Source: Wenyingzhuangia marina (GTDB lineage: Bacteria > Bacteroidota > Bacteroidia > Flavobacteriales > Flavobacteriaceae). Taken from it: a stretch of DNA of 64,000 nt. This document shows, piece after piece, positions 25,524 through 35,191 of the stretch (position 1 is its first letter; every line of letters begins with the position of its first letter). The DNA lies in assembly GCF_900130035.1 (NCBI RefSeq), contig NZ_FQXQ01000004.1, positions 310,001 to 374,000 of the forward strand, given 5' to 3'. Made by a program: the position numbers and the translations under genes. Below the pieces are notes generated by a model. That model saw only the letters and a program-made list of their open reading frames with translations, was not told where the DNA came from and did not search any database.

Positions 25524-26570
25524 TTAATTATTGTTTTTAACATCCCAATAATCTCTTAATTGATTTCCAATAATCATAAAAGACAAGACCAAAAGAACAA
25601 TTAAACTACCAGGAATAATAGCTAGATAGGCTTTACCTGTAACAATATAATTGTAGTGATTTTTTATAATAATTCCCCAAGACGGAGTGGGAGGTTGTGC
25701 TCCTAAACCTAGAAAGCTCAATCCACTTTCTACCAAGATTGAAGCTGCAAAATTAGAGGCAGAGATTACAATAACAGGTCCAATAATATTTGGCAAAATA
25801 TGTTTGATGATGATTGTAAAGTTAGAAAGTCCTAAAACTTTTGCGGCTTCAATATATTGTAAATTTTTAACACTTTTTGTTTGTCCTCTTACCACTCTGG
25901 CAACTTCTACCCACATGGTTAATCCAACGGCTAGATATATTTGCCACAAACCTTTACCTAAACTTACGGTAATAGCAATAACCAATAAAATGGTAGGAAT
26001 TGACCATGTAACATTAATTAGCCACATGATGATACTATCTATAATCCCTCCAAAATAACCAGCCAAGGCTCCTAGGGCCAATCCTATAATTAAAGAGATA
26101 CTAACGGCAATTATTCCGATGGAAAATGAAATACGAGCTCCAACAATTAATCTACTTAATAAATCTCTCCCATATTTATCTGTCCCTAGCCAAAATGTTT
26201 TTTTTATAACTTTAATTTGGTCATTTTTAGCAATACTTAAAGTTTCATCTTGATTTAGTAATTGATATTTAATCTCTTTTTCTCCAATTTTAAAATTATT
26301 ATTAATGGGAGTTTCCTTATGATATGCTTTGCTTCCAGACACCAGCTTGTTCCATAAACTTTGCTCAATGCTTTTATTGTTCTCTTGTAACATATAAGTT
26401 GAAAAACCTGGAGGCTTTGTTTGTATAGTTACATGCATGGTGTTTGCATTAGCAGTGCTATCAGGAGCAATAACGTAAGCAAATAAAGCTACGAAGGCTC
26501 CAAAACAAATAAAGCCAACACAAAGGTTGGCTAATAAGTTCTTAGAAAATATATTTTTTAAAAGCTGCAT
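25524..26570 (-). CDS. ABC transporter permease, OppC/DppC type
   Basis: The 348-aa inner-membrane protein has an N-terminal transmembrane segment, a periplasmic insert of about 90 residues, and a C-terminal BPD_transp_1 domain with GLALGALAGYFGGIIDSIIM and the EAA-like loop YIEAAKVLGLSNFTIIIKHI. ATG 26570 starts 4 nt after the protease stop; an ATG at 26588 would overlap it. The family works with a second permease, two ATPases and a binding protein to import peptides. None of these is present in the window, so this permease is an orphan here. Confidence 0.85.
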   Translation of the reverse strand: MQLLKNIFSKNLLANLCVGFICFGAFVALFAYVIAPDSTANANTMHVTIQTKPPGFSTYMLQENNKSIEQSLWNKLVSGSKAYHKETPINNNFKIGEKEIKYQLLNQDETLSIAKNDQIKVIKKTFWLGTDKYGRDLLSRLIVGARISFSIGIIAVSISLIIGLALGALAGYFGGIIDSIIMWLINVTWSIPTILLVIAITVSLGKGLWQIYLAVGLTMWVEVARVVRGQTKSVKNLQYIEAAKVLGLSNFTIIIKHILPNIIGPVIVISASNFAASILVESGLSFLGLGAQPPTPSWGIIIKNHYNYIVTGKAYLAIIPGSLIVLLVLSFMIIGNQLRDYWDVKNNN

Positions 26571-26574
26571 GTAG

Positions 26575-28680
26575 TTATTTGTTGGCAACTTTTAATTTAC
26601 TTAAAGTTTCAATAGCCTCGTTTACATATATATCATCATGTAAACTTTTGTGCCAAAATTTTCTTTTATCTCCCAAGATGGTGTCTACTTTAATTAAGTT
26701 TTTTTCATAAGTAGGAGAGTAGAATGTATAGGGAGAATTATATTTTAAAATATCTTTATATTCTTTGGCTTCTTTATTTAATGCTTCTTGTTCTTCCTGA
26801 TATCCTTTTAAAGTTAAAGGATAAGTTAAATTGTTTTGGTTTTTCTTAAGCCATTTAGCGTAAGAGTCAATTTTGTTAAACTGAGTGTTTTTATTGATGC
26901 TATTTTGCATGTCAGTGACTACCTCATTAAAGTTAGTGTAGTAATCACTGTTATTATATTTAGCTTTTTCTATTTGATCCCAATTTAAAGGAGCTTCTAA
27001 TTCACGTTCAGCAATGTCTAAATAGCTATATCTGTCTGGCATTACAATATCAGAACTCACCCCTTTTAATTGTGTAGAACCTCCGTTAATTCTGTAGAAT
27101 TTTTGAATGGTTAATTTTAATGCTCCTAAATCTTCACTATAGTTTAAATATTGGTTGATAGGAATCACATTTTGAACAGTTCCTTTACCATAAGTTTGTT
27201 TACTACCAATAATTATAGCTCTTTTATAATCTTGCATAGCTGCCGCTAAAATTTCTGATGCAGAAGCAGAAAGTTCATTTACCATAATTACCAAAGGACC
27301 ATCCCAAAGCAAACCACTATCTGTATCATTTTTAATATCAGGTTTGTTGTCTTTGTATTTTACTTGTACCACTGGTCCTTTGTCTATAAACAAACCAGCA
27401 ATATCAATAGCAGTACTTAAAGATCCACCACCATTGTTTCGTAAATCAATCACCAACCCTTCAATTCCCTCTTTTTTAAGTTCCTCTATTTCTTTGCGCA
27501 TATCTTTGGCAGAGTTGCGTTGTCCTTGTTTTGTGAAATCAATATAAAATTTTGGTAAATCTATAATACCATATTTTTTTCCATCTTTTATGGTAGTGGT
27601 AGATTTTACAAAAGTGTCTTCAAATTCAACAATGTCTCTAACAATGGCAATTTTTTTATAGGTATTGTCAACTTTTTTTACAGTTAAAACTACAGTAGTT
27701 CCTTTTTTACCTTTAATTAATTCAATAGCATCTGTTAAACGCATTCCAACAATATTGGTAGGTTCTCCATCAACTCCTTGAGCTACTTTAGTAATAATAT
27801 CTCCAACTTCTAAATCTCCTTGTTTGTATGCAGGTCCACCTGCAACCAATTCAACAATTTTTGTATATCCTCTTTCGTCAGAAAGTCTAGCTCCTATTCC
27901 TTCAATAGATCCTGCCATGCTAGAATCAAATTTTTTCTTCATGTCTGGAGCTAAATAATTGGTATGAGGATCAAATTGTGCCGTAATACAGTTTAAGAAA
28001 ATAGAAAATCTATCATTTTCAGGAGTTTTATCTTCGTAGTAGTATAAATCTTCAATATTATCTAAAGTTTTTTCTCTGGCTTTTTTCTCTAATTCATCAA
28101 AGCTTAGTTTTGTGTAATTTTCATCTTCTTTGGACTTAGCTTCTTCATCTTTTAAATCATCAGTTAATTTACTAACCGTAGAAAATTTTAAATGTTTACG
28201 CCAAACATCTTTTTTTGCTTCAAGATCTTTAGGATATTCAGTAGTTTTAGGATCTAAATTGATGGATTCCTTTTTATCGTAATCAAATTTGTTTTTTAAA
28301 ATTTCCTGATAAATAGGTTTTGATTCTTTTAATCTTAGTACAAAAGTATCGGTTACTTCTTTAAAAAAGTCAAACTTTCTACGAATGATTTGATTGTCAA
28401 TATCATGATAGTATTTTTTAAATTCAGCTATATCACTAGCTAAAAAGTAACGCTTATAAGGGTCTACATCTTCTATGTAATTTTTAAAAACAGCTTCAGA
28501 AAATTTGTCATCAATCATTTTAGGCTCGTAATGTCCTTTTTCAAGAATAAAACGTAGGGCTTCTATTAAGATTTGATCTCTTTCTGGATCTTTGTTTGTT
28601 TGATGTGTATTAAAGCTGTAAAATACTGATAGTCCAATAATTAAGGTTAGGACGTATATGTGTTTGATATATTTTTTCAT
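26575..28680 (-). CDS. prc: Carboxy-terminal processing protease (Prc/Tsp, S41A)
   Basis: The 701-aa periplasmic protease has a signal anchor (about 5-23), a long N-terminal helical domain, a PDZ domain (about 240-330, with GIGARLSDERGYTKIVELVA) and the S41 catalytic domain. The catalytic Ser lies in the SASAS run (471-475) and the Lys is Lys499 in TYGKGTVQ. The C-terminal DUF3340-like domain matches the long Tsp/Prc form. It degrades or trims exported proteins from the C-terminus. It lies just upstream of the OppC-like permease, with which it probably shares a transcript. Confidence 0.93.
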   Translation of the reverse strand: MKKYIKHIYVLTLIIGLSVFYSFNTHQTNKDPERDQILIEALRFILEKGHYEPKMIDDKFSEAVFKNYIEDVDPYKRYFLASDIAEFKKYYHDIDNQIIRRKFDFFKEVTDTFVLRLKESKPIYQEILKNKFDYDKKESINLDPKTTEYPKDLEAKKDVWRKHLKFSTVSKLTDDLKDEEAKSKEDENYTKLSFDELEKKAREKTLDNIEDLYYYEDKTPENDRFSIFLNCITAQFDPHTNYLAPDMKKKFDSSMAGSIEGIGARLSDERGYTKIVELVAGGPAYKQGDLEVGDIITKVAQGVDGEPTNIVGMRLTDAIELIKGKKGTTVVLTVKKVDNTYKKIAIVRDIVEFEDTFVKSTTTIKDGKKYGIIDLPKFYIDFTKQGQRNSAKDMRKEIEELKKEGIEGLVIDLRNNGGGSLSTAIDIAGLFIDKGPVVQVKYKDNKPDIKNDTDSGLLWDGPLVIMVNELSASASEILAAAMQDYKRAIIIGSKQTYGKGTVQNVIPINQYLNYSEDLGALKLTIQKFYRINGGSTQLKGVSSDIVMPDRYSYLDIAERELEAPLNWDQIEKAKYNNSDYYTNFNEVVTDMQNSINKNTQFNKIDSYAKWLKKNQNNLTYPLTLKGYQEEQEALNKEAKEYKDILKYNSPYTFYSPTYEKNLIKVDTILGDKRKFWHKSLHDDIYVNEAIETLSKLKVANK

Positions 28681-28812
28681 GTAAATTGATGGAATCTATA
28701 TTGAGAGCTACTAATTTAGTTTTTTTTCAAAGGGAATTAAAATAAAATTTAGGAGATGTACAAATAATCGATAAACTGTTGATTTGAGCAATCTATTCCT
28801 AAATATTAATGG

Positions 28813-28820
28813 TAAATTTG
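28813..28820 (+). promoter_or_regulatory. Candidate -7 element TAAATTTG for surE-lpxB
   Basis: Matches TAnnTTTG and overlaps the upstream in-frame ATG at 28809. This supports translation starting at 28839. A TTTG at 28783 is further away than usual. Confidence 0.45.
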
Positions 28821-28838
28821 AATCATAATATACTACGT

Positions 28839-29618
28839 ATGTCAAAAAACAAGCCAAAAATTTTAGTCACTAATGATGATGGTATTACTGCTAAAGGAAT
28901 CAGAAACCTAATAAAAGAAATGTGTAAACTAGGAGATGTTTATGTGGTAGCTCCAGACAAACCTCAGAGTGGAAAAGGACATGCCATTACCATTGATGCA
29001 ATTCTAGAATTAAAGCCTGTAAAAGTTGCTGATGGTGCTTTGGTAGAAGTTGCTTGTTCTGGAACTCCGGCAGACTGTGTAAAGTTAGCTATTAATGAGG
29101 TGTTAGAGGAAAAACCAGATTTATGTGTATCGGGAATTAATCACGGGAGTAATTCCTCTATCAGTGTTATTTATTCAGGAACAATGAGTGCTGCTATTGA
29201 GGCAGGAATTGAAGGAATTCCATCTATTGGTTTTTCTCTGTGTGATTATTCTAAAGATGCAGATTTCGAAGAAGCTAGACCTTTTGTTTATAAAATTGCG
29301 AAACAAGTTTTGGAAAATGGATTGCCTGATGGAGTGGTGTTAAATGTTAATTTTCCAAAAATGTCTGAAGAAGCTTATAAAGGAATTAAAGTTTGTAGAC
29401 AAGCAAGAGCCAATTGGAGAGAAAAGTTTGACAAAAGAACAAACCCTATTGGAAAAGAATATTATTGGTTAACAGGAGAATTTGAAAATTTAGATGCAGG
29501 TGAGGATACAGATGAATATTGGTTGGCTAAAAACTATATTTCTTTAGTACCTATTCAGTTTGATTTAACGGCTCATCACATGATTCAGAAATTAAATACT
29601 TGGAAATTAAATGAATAA
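28839..29618 (+). CDS. surE: 5'/3'-nucleotidase SurE
   Basis: The 259-aa enzyme removes phosphate from nucleoside monophosphates. The metal-binding motif ILVTNDDG is near the start, followed by VVAPDKPQSGKGHAIT and SGINHGSNSS, all diagnostic. I start it at ATG 28839 because an upstream ATG (28809) overlaps the probable promoter and adds ten residues before the conserved core. The gene overlaps the next by 8 nt, and with lpxB it forms a tight operon. Confidence 0.95.
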   Translation: MSKNKPKILVTNDDGITAKGIRNLIKEMCKLGDVYVVAPDKPQSGKGHAITIDAILELKPVKVADGALVEVACSGTPADCVKLAINEVLEEKPDLCVSGINHGSNSSISVIYSGTMSAAIEAGIEGIPSIGFSLCDYSKDADFEEARPFVYKIAKQVLENGLPDGVVLNVNFPKMSEEAYKGIKVCRQARANWREKFDKRTNPIGKEYYWLTGEFENLDAGEDTDEYWLAKNYISLVPIQFDLTAHHMIQKLNTWKLNE

Positions 29619-29901
29619 TATTGTAAAACAAGTGCTGGCAGGAATTGTTTTAGGACTTTTAGTAAGTGCTTTAGGTTCGTTTATATTTATGTTGATATTG
29701 TTGCCAACCAATGATTTACAAGATACTTTCAATAAATTATTAACTAGCGGTTTGCTTACCAAAGTAATTACTTTAGGAACTTTGCCTAATGCTGTTGTTT
29801 TTCATTTGTTGATTAAAAATAAAAGAGATTATATTGCAAGAGGAGTTTTAATGGCGGTGATTTTATTGGCTGTTCTTTTTGCTGTTTTAAAAATGTTATA
29901 A
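29611..29901 (+). CDS. Small membrane protein between surE and lpxB
   Basis: The 96-aa protein has three hydrophobic segments (about 8-33, 48-66 and 74-93) with short polar loops and a Lys/Arg-rich cytoplasmic patch (KNKRDY). It overlaps surE by 8 nt, and its stop codon directly precedes the lpxB ATG, so it is clearly translated as part of the operon. I recognise no family. A role beside lipid A synthesis is possible only by association. Confidence 0.75.
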   Translation: MNNIVKQVLAGIVLGLLVSALGSFIFMLILLPTNDLQDTFNKLLTSGLLTKVITLGTLPNAVVFHLLIKNKRDYIARGVLMAVILLAVLFAVLKML

Positions 29902-31005
29902 ATGAAATATTACTTAATAGCTGGGGAAGCTTCTGGAGATTTACATGCATCTAATTTGATGAAAGCTTTGTTAAAAAAAGATCCTGAAGCAGAATTTAGA
30001 TTCTGGGGAGGAGATTTAATGCAAAGCGTTGGAGGTACTTTGGTAAAGCATTACAAAGATCTTGCTTTTATGGGCTTACTAGAAGTTTTAAAAAATATCA
30101 GAAGCATTTTTAAAAATATAGATACTTGTAAAAAAGACATTTTAGCATTTAAACCAGATATGGTAATTTTGGTAGATTATCCTGGATTTAATTTAAGGAT
30201 TGCTGAGTTTGCTAAAAAGAATGGCATTAAAGTTCATTATTATATTTCTCCTAAAATTTGGGCATGGAAAGAAAACCGAATTCATAAAATAAAAAGAGAT
30301 GTAGATGTAATGCATGTTATTTTTCCATTTGAGATTGATTTCTATGAAAAAAAACACAATTTTCCTGTAAACTATGTTGGAAATCCTTTATTAGATGCTA
30401 TTGCCGATAGAGAAACTGTAAACGAGGAAGCATTTAGAAAAGAACATAATTTAGGAGACAAACCTATTATTGCTTTGTTGCCAGGAAGTAGAACGCAAGA
30501 AATCACAAAAATTTTAACAACTATGCTTACTGTAGTTGAGGTTTATAAAGATTATCAATTTGTGATTGCAGGGGCTCCAAGTAAATCTGATGAATTTTAT
30601 GAACCTTTTATAGGTGGTTCTAATGTTAAACTCATCAATAATAAAACCTACGATTTATTATCTATTGCTCATGCCGCTTTGGTTACTTCTGGAACAGCTA
30701 CTTTAGAAACAGCTTTGTTTAAAGTGCCAGAAGTGGTTTGCTATAAAACCAGTTGGTTAACTTACAAAGTAGGAATGATGTTGGTAAAAATGGAATTCTT
30801 TTCTTTGGTCAATTTGGTAATGGATAGAGAAGTGGTAAAAGAACTTCTTCAAGATGAATTAAATAAAGAAACTTTAATTACGGAGTTGAATAAAATTTTA
30901 TCAGGAGCAGGACGAGCTAAAATGTTAGCTGATTACGAAGAACTTCATGAAAAACTTGGTGGAATAGGGGCTTCGGAGAAATTAGCTACAGCTATTTTAA
31001 AATAA
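29902..31005 (+). CDS. lpxB: Lipid-A-disaccharide synthase
   Basis: The 367-aa glycosyltransferase (GT19) joins UDP-diacylglucosamine and lipid X to form the lipid A disaccharide at the inner membrane. Diagnostic blocks are YYLIAGEASGDLHASNLMKA, FKPDMVILVDYPGFNLRIAE, YYISPKIWAWKENRIHKIKR, ALLPGSRTQEI and TSGTATLETAL. It is the third gene of the surE operon, with no gap to the small membrane protein. Confidence 0.96.
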   Translation: MKYYLIAGEASGDLHASNLMKALLKKDPEAEFRFWGGDLMQSVGGTLVKHYKDLAFMGLLEVLKNIRSIFKNIDTCKKDILAFKPDMVILVDYPGFNLRIAEFAKKNGIKVHYYISPKIWAWKENRIHKIKRDVDVMHVIFPFEIDFYEKKHNFPVNYVGNPLLDAIADRETVNEEAFRKEHNLGDKPIIALLPGSRTQEITKILTTMLTVVEVYKDYQFVIAGAPSKSDEFYEPFIGGSNVKLINNKTYDLLSIAHAALVTSGTATLETALFKVPEVVCYKTSWLTYKVGMMLVKMEFFSLVNLVMDREVVKELLQDELNKETLITELNKILSGAGRAKMLADYEELHEKLGGIGASEKLATAILK

Positions 31006-31032
31006 AATAATAAATAGTAACTTCATTTTGCT

Positions 31033-33045
31033 ATGAAGTTACTAATCAACTATATACCGTTTCAGGTATTGTTGGGTGTTTTGTTAGGAATTCTATATTC
31101 TGTACAGAACATCTACGTTATTTGTGTTTTACCACTTGTTGCATTAATAATGATGTTTTTGTTACATCGTTATGTAATGAGTAAAAACTTTTCGCATCAA
31201 CTTTTCTTTTCATTAATAGTATTCTTTGGAATGTCAGTTAGTTGGTTTTCTCAAACCATAAAAAATGATTTACAAAGTAAAAATCACTATGTAAACTTTT
31301 TAGGTAAAGAAGTTTATAGTAAAATAACCCTTGTAAAACAATTAACTACTACCAATGCTTATCATCGCTTTTATGCAAGCGTAAATGCTGTAAATGATAT
31401 TTTAACAACAGGAAAAATATTAATAGAAATTCCTGTAAAAACGTCAAAAAAATCAGAATTAGAAGTTGGAGATATTCTGTTTTGCAAGAGTGGTTTTAAA
31501 AAAATAAATCCACCACCATCCCCTTATGATTTTGATTATAAAGCCTATTTAGCTAGACAACATATTTACGCTAAGATTAAATTAGAAGAAAATTATGTGA
31601 AGATAGGAGAAGATACTTCTTGGTTGATCAGTCTTCAAAAATTAAGGAATTCGGTAAATACATCTTTGGAAAAATCAGGTTTATCACCAAATACAATTGG
31701 TTTGATGAAAGCCATGTTGTTAGGTGATAAAAACGGAGTAACAGATGAAATGTTAGCATCTTTTACCAATGCAGGTGTGGTTCATATTATAGCCATTTCA
31801 GGAATGCATGTAGGGGTTTTGTATTTGATGTTGTTGTATACTTTTGGCTTTCTTAAAAGATTTAAATACGGGAATTATGTATATGTAATGGTTGTTATTC
31901 TTTGCTTATGGTCTTTTGCCATTTTTTCTGGTTTGTCTAGTTCCGTAATTAGATCTGTAACTATGTTTAGTTTTTTTACTTTAACCAAATTAAAAAGAGG
32001 TAAAAGATTGGTGTTAGAAGCCATTATCACTTCCATGTTGATTTTATTGTTATATGATGCAAGTTATCTATTCAACGTAGGATTTCAATTAAGTTATTCA
32101 GCTGTCATATCTATTGTAGTTTTTTATCCTTTACTTTCTAAGTGGATAAAAGTAAACAATAAAATTGGTCAATATTTTATAGATGTACTGGTGGTTTCTG
32201 TTATTGCACAACTGGGAGTTTTACCTTTTGCTTTGTATTATTTTCATCAAGTACCAATGCAATTTTTATTTGCTAATTTTTTTGCAGTTTCGTTGTTGCC
32301 AATTGTTTTGTATGGAGGGATTGTAGTTTTATTTAAACTATTGTTGTTTCCAAAGTATCATTTTTTGGAAAAAGTATATGATGTTTTTATCACTTATTAT
32401 TTAGAAGTTGTTCAGTATTTTTCATCATTTTCTAATTGGATTCTTAAAGATGTTTCTTTTTCTGAAATGGAAATTTTATACTATTATGTTTTTCTTTTTT
32501 GTGTTTGGTATGTAGCTGATGATTTTAAATTAAAGAGAATAAGAAATTCATTCTTTTTGATTATTACATGTCAGTTAATTCTTTTGTTTAATACATATAA
32601 AGAAAAGGAAGTTTCAGAATTGTTGATTTATAATAGCATAGATCCTAACATGATTACAGTTAGGCATCATAATACCATTAAAATTTTTGCTAGAGATTCT
32701 TTAACCGCTAAAGATTCTGTTGTATTAAAAGCCAATCAATTAAAAAATAAAATACAAGAATTTAAGTATGCAGATGATGAGGTGTTTACTTTTAAAAATA
32801 ACACTTATATAATCATCAATAAAAACAAACCTTATCATTTATTAAAACAAAAAGATTTGATTTTAATCATAGCAGAGAATCCTAAAATAAATTTTGAAAG
32901 ATTAATCACATCATTAAAACCAAAACAGGTAATTATTACAAGTTCTAATTATAAAAACAATCAATTAAAATGGAAAAGCACCTGTAAAAAATTACAAGTG
33001 CCTTTTTATTGTGTATCAGAACTAGGATCTTTTACAAAGAATTAA
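31033..33045 (+). CDS. comEC: ComEC/Rec2 family competence-type membrane protein, short form
   Basis: The 670-aa protein has an N-terminal DUF4131-like region (about 1-190) and the Competence domain (about 215-480) with the typical AMLLGDKNGVTDEMLASFTN and VVHIIAISGMHVGVLYLML. In the full family this channel passes DNA across the inner membrane. The C-terminal 150 residues contain no HxHxDH motif, so the metallo-beta-lactamase domain of long ComEC is missing or too diverged to see. The gene ends with a 4-nt convergent overlap with the thioredoxin-like gene. Confidence 0.88.
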   Translation: MKLLINYIPFQVLLGVLLGILYSVQNIYVICVLPLVALIMMFLLHRYVMSKNFSHQLFFSLIVFFGMSVSWFSQTIKNDLQSKNHYVNFLGKEVYSKITLVKQLTTTNAYHRFYASVNAVNDILTTGKILIEIPVKTSKKSELEVGDILFCKSGFKKINPPPSPYDFDYKAYLARQHIYAKIKLEENYVKIGEDTSWLISLQKLRNSVNTSLEKSGLSPNTIGLMKAMLLGDKNGVTDEMLASFTNAGVVHIIAISGMHVGVLYLMLLYTFGFLKRFKYGNYVYVMVVILCLWSFAIFSGLSSSVIRSVTMFSFFTLTKLKRGKRLVLEAIITSMLILLLYDASYLFNVGFQLSYSAVISIVVFYPLLSKWIKVNNKIGQYFIDVLVVSVIAQLGVLPFALYYFHQVPMQFLFANFFAVSLLPIVLYGGIVVLFKLLLFPKYHFLEKVYDVFITYYLEVVQYFSSFSNWILKDVSFSEMEILYYYVFLFCVWYVADDFKLKRIRNSFFLIITCQLILLFNTYKEKEVSELLIYNSIDPNMITVRHHNTIKIFARDSLTAKDSVVLKANQLKNKIQEFKYADDEVFTFKNNTYIIINKNKPYHLLKQKDLILIIAENPKINFERLITSLKPKQVIITSSNYKNNQLKWKSTCKKLQVPFYCVSELGSFTKN

Positions 33046-33569
33046 ATTTTACTTTTAAATTCTTTGTCAAAAGTATCCCATTCTTTATCTAAGTAAATTT
33101 CTTCCCCCATGTAGTTAATTAATTTTTCCATAATAGGTGCTTGCAAATAACCTGGAACGGCTTGTACTAATTCTAAGTCTTTGTTTAGAAAAACAGTAGA
33201 AGGGTAGCTCATTTTACCATTTAGTAGGCTGCTTGCTAGTTCATGTGTCCCTCTTCTTTCATTACCCACATATTTAAAAGTATGATCATTAAATTTAATA
33301 TCTTCTTTTTGTTCTGCGTTTAGTTTTACTGCGTAAAAGTTATTATTTATATAATTTACAATAACCTCTTCTTTATAGGTACTTGCATCCATTTTATGGC
33401 ACCATGTACACCAATCGGTATACACATCAATTAAAATAGGTTTAGGATTGGTTTTGTTTAGTTCAATCGCTTTCTCAAAACTAATCCAGTTGATTGTTTT
33501 AGCCTTAGGTTCAGGATTGGCAAATAGTAAAGTTGGAATGATTAAAAGAGATAATAAAAATGCTTTCAT
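33042..33569 (-). CDS. Secreted thioredoxin-fold protein
   Basis: The 175-aa protein has a signal peptide (MKAFLLSLLIIPTLLFA) and a thioredoxin-like domain with the redox motif CTWC in DVYTDWCTWCHKMD and the cis-Pro loop MSYPSTVFL. This matches the periplasmic DUF255/thioredoxin group (compare thiol-disulfide isomerases of the DsbD C-terminal type). It should act as a periplasmic disulfide reductase or exchange factor. It is a single gene, convergent with comEC. Confidence 0.87.
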   Translation of the reverse strand: MKAFLLSLLIIPTLLFANPEPKAKTINWISFEKAIELNKTNPKPILIDVYTDWCTWCHKMDASTYKEEVIVNYINNNFYAVKLNAEQKEDIKFNDHTFKYVGNERRGTHELASSLLNGKMSYPSTVFLNKDLELVQAVPGYLQAPIMEKLINYMGEEIYLDKEWDTFDKEFKSKI

Positions 33570-33622
33570 ATTAAGGTTTAATTTCGTTTTAGGTCGATAT
33601 TTAAGATGTAACTTAACAAGAT

Positions 33623-35173
33623 TTATTTAATTCCATGCATTTTTTTAACTAACACATTGTTTAATCCTGCCATAATTAATCCAGCAATAATAGGAATAAT
33701 AGTAAAGATTAAAAAGAAAGTAGATAAACTATATTTCTGAGTGATTTCTTCAATCATACCTCCCGTCATTCCTGCTATTTTATTTCCTGTGGCAATAAAC
33801 AAATAGTATACTCCAAACATAATTCCAATCCATGAGGCAGGTACTAGTTTTGATACGTATGATAAACCTACAGGTGAAATACATAATTCACCTAAAGTGT
33901 GAAATAAATAAGCTAAAACTAACCATACCATACTAACTTTTACAACAGTTTCAGTTGATAAACCTAAACTTCCATAAGCTAAAAATCCAAAACCTAATCC
34001 TAACAAGATCAATCCTACTGCAAATTTAAATGGTCCTGATAAGTTGTACTTGCTTTCCCACCATTTTGAAAATACTGGAGCAAGTAAAATAATAAATAAA
34101 GAGTTTAAAATACCAAACCACGTTGCAGGAACTTCTGTACCTGTGGTAAAAAATTCATTATAAACCTTCCAGCCTACAATTCCCCAAATAATGATAAAAC
34201 TTAATGACAAGATGATATTTCCAATAGGATATTTTTTAATAGTTTCTTTAAAAAGTTTTACTAGTACATAGGTTATAATGGCTAATGGTACTATTGTTAA
34301 AATAGCATCTACTATTTTAAAAATAAGTCCTGCATTTCCAAACAGTTCTCTTTGTGTATATTTATCAGCAAATATGGTCATAGATCCACCCGCTTGTTCA
34401 AAAGCTGCCCAAAAGAAAATAGTAAAAATTGAAAAAACCATGATAACCATTATCCTATCAATAATTACTTTTCTAGGGGTGTGTTCAACTGTTGCGGCAA
34501 CTTCATTATCTGTTGCTGCGTATTCTTTTGATTTTTTTGGAGTTAAACCAATATGTCCAAAAATGTCTTGGGTAAAGTAGAATTGTAACATTCCAAAAAA
34601 CATAAATATTCCAGCCAATCCAAATCCCCAACTCCATGAAACTTTCTCACCAATATATCCACATAGCATAATCCCCAAAAAGGCACCGGCATTAACTCCC
34701 ATATAAAATAAGGAATAAGCTCCATCTTTTTTTTCTGGATGACTAGCGTAGGCATTAGAAATAATAGAGGTCATGTTAGGTTTAAAAAAACCATTTCCAA
34801 TAATCAAACAACCAATACCAATATATAAAAATAAAGGAGTTTCTACAGCCATGGCAGCGTGCCCAAGAGTCATAATAAAAGCTCCTAAAATTACAGCCCA
34901 TCGATATCCCAAAAGTTTATCTGCTAAAAGACCTCCAATAACGGGAGTAAAATAAACAGACATAGTATATGTACCATACAAGGCCATTGCATCTTGAGTA
35001 GACCAAGCCCATCCGCCTTTTGCTAATTCTGATGTTAAAAATAATACCAGTAATGCACGCATTCCGTAATAAGAAAAACGTTCCCACATTTCTGTAAAAA
35101 ATAAAATAAATAAACCTGCCGGATGTCCTAGCACATTACTACTGAAAAAATGATCGGATGATTTTTGACTCAT
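33623..35173 (-). CDS. POT family proton-coupled peptide transporter, copy 1
   Basis: The 516-aa major facilitator has about 14 transmembrane segments and imports di- and tripeptides with protons. The POT signature is present (FFTEMWERFSYYGMRALLVL with ExxER, and FYMGVNAGAFLGIMLCGYIG). A paralogue lies 18 bp upstream on the same strand, so the two are likely co-transcribed. The long version includes an extra hydrophobic pair in the middle (about 275-345) that copy 2 lacks. Confidence 0.93.
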   Translation of the reverse strand: MSQKSSDHFFSSNVLGHPAGLFILFFTEMWERFSYYGMRALLVLFLTSELAKGGWAWSTQDAMALYGTYTMSVYFTPVIGGLLADKLLGYRWAVILGAFIMTLGHAAMAVETPLFLYIGIGCLIIGNGFFKPNMTSIISNAYASHPEKKDGAYSLFYMGVNAGAFLGIMLCGYIGEKVSWSWGFGLAGIFMFFGMLQFYFTQDIFGHIGLTPKKSKEYAATDNEVAATVEHTPRKVIIDRIMVIMVFSIFTIFFWAAFEQAGGSMTIFADKYTQRELFGNAGLIFKIVDAILTIVPLAIITYVLVKLFKETIKKYPIGNIILSLSFIIIWGIVGWKVYNEFFTTGTEVPATWFGILNSLFIILLAPVFSKWWESKYNLSGPFKFAVGLILLGLGFGFLAYGSLGLSTETVVKVSMVWLVLAYLFHTLGELCISPVGLSYVSKLVPASWIGIMFGVYYLFIATGNKIAGMTGGMIEEITQKYSLSTFFLIFTIIPIIAGLIMAGLNNVLVKKMHGIK

Positions 35174-35191
35174 AATTTTTTATAAATAATT

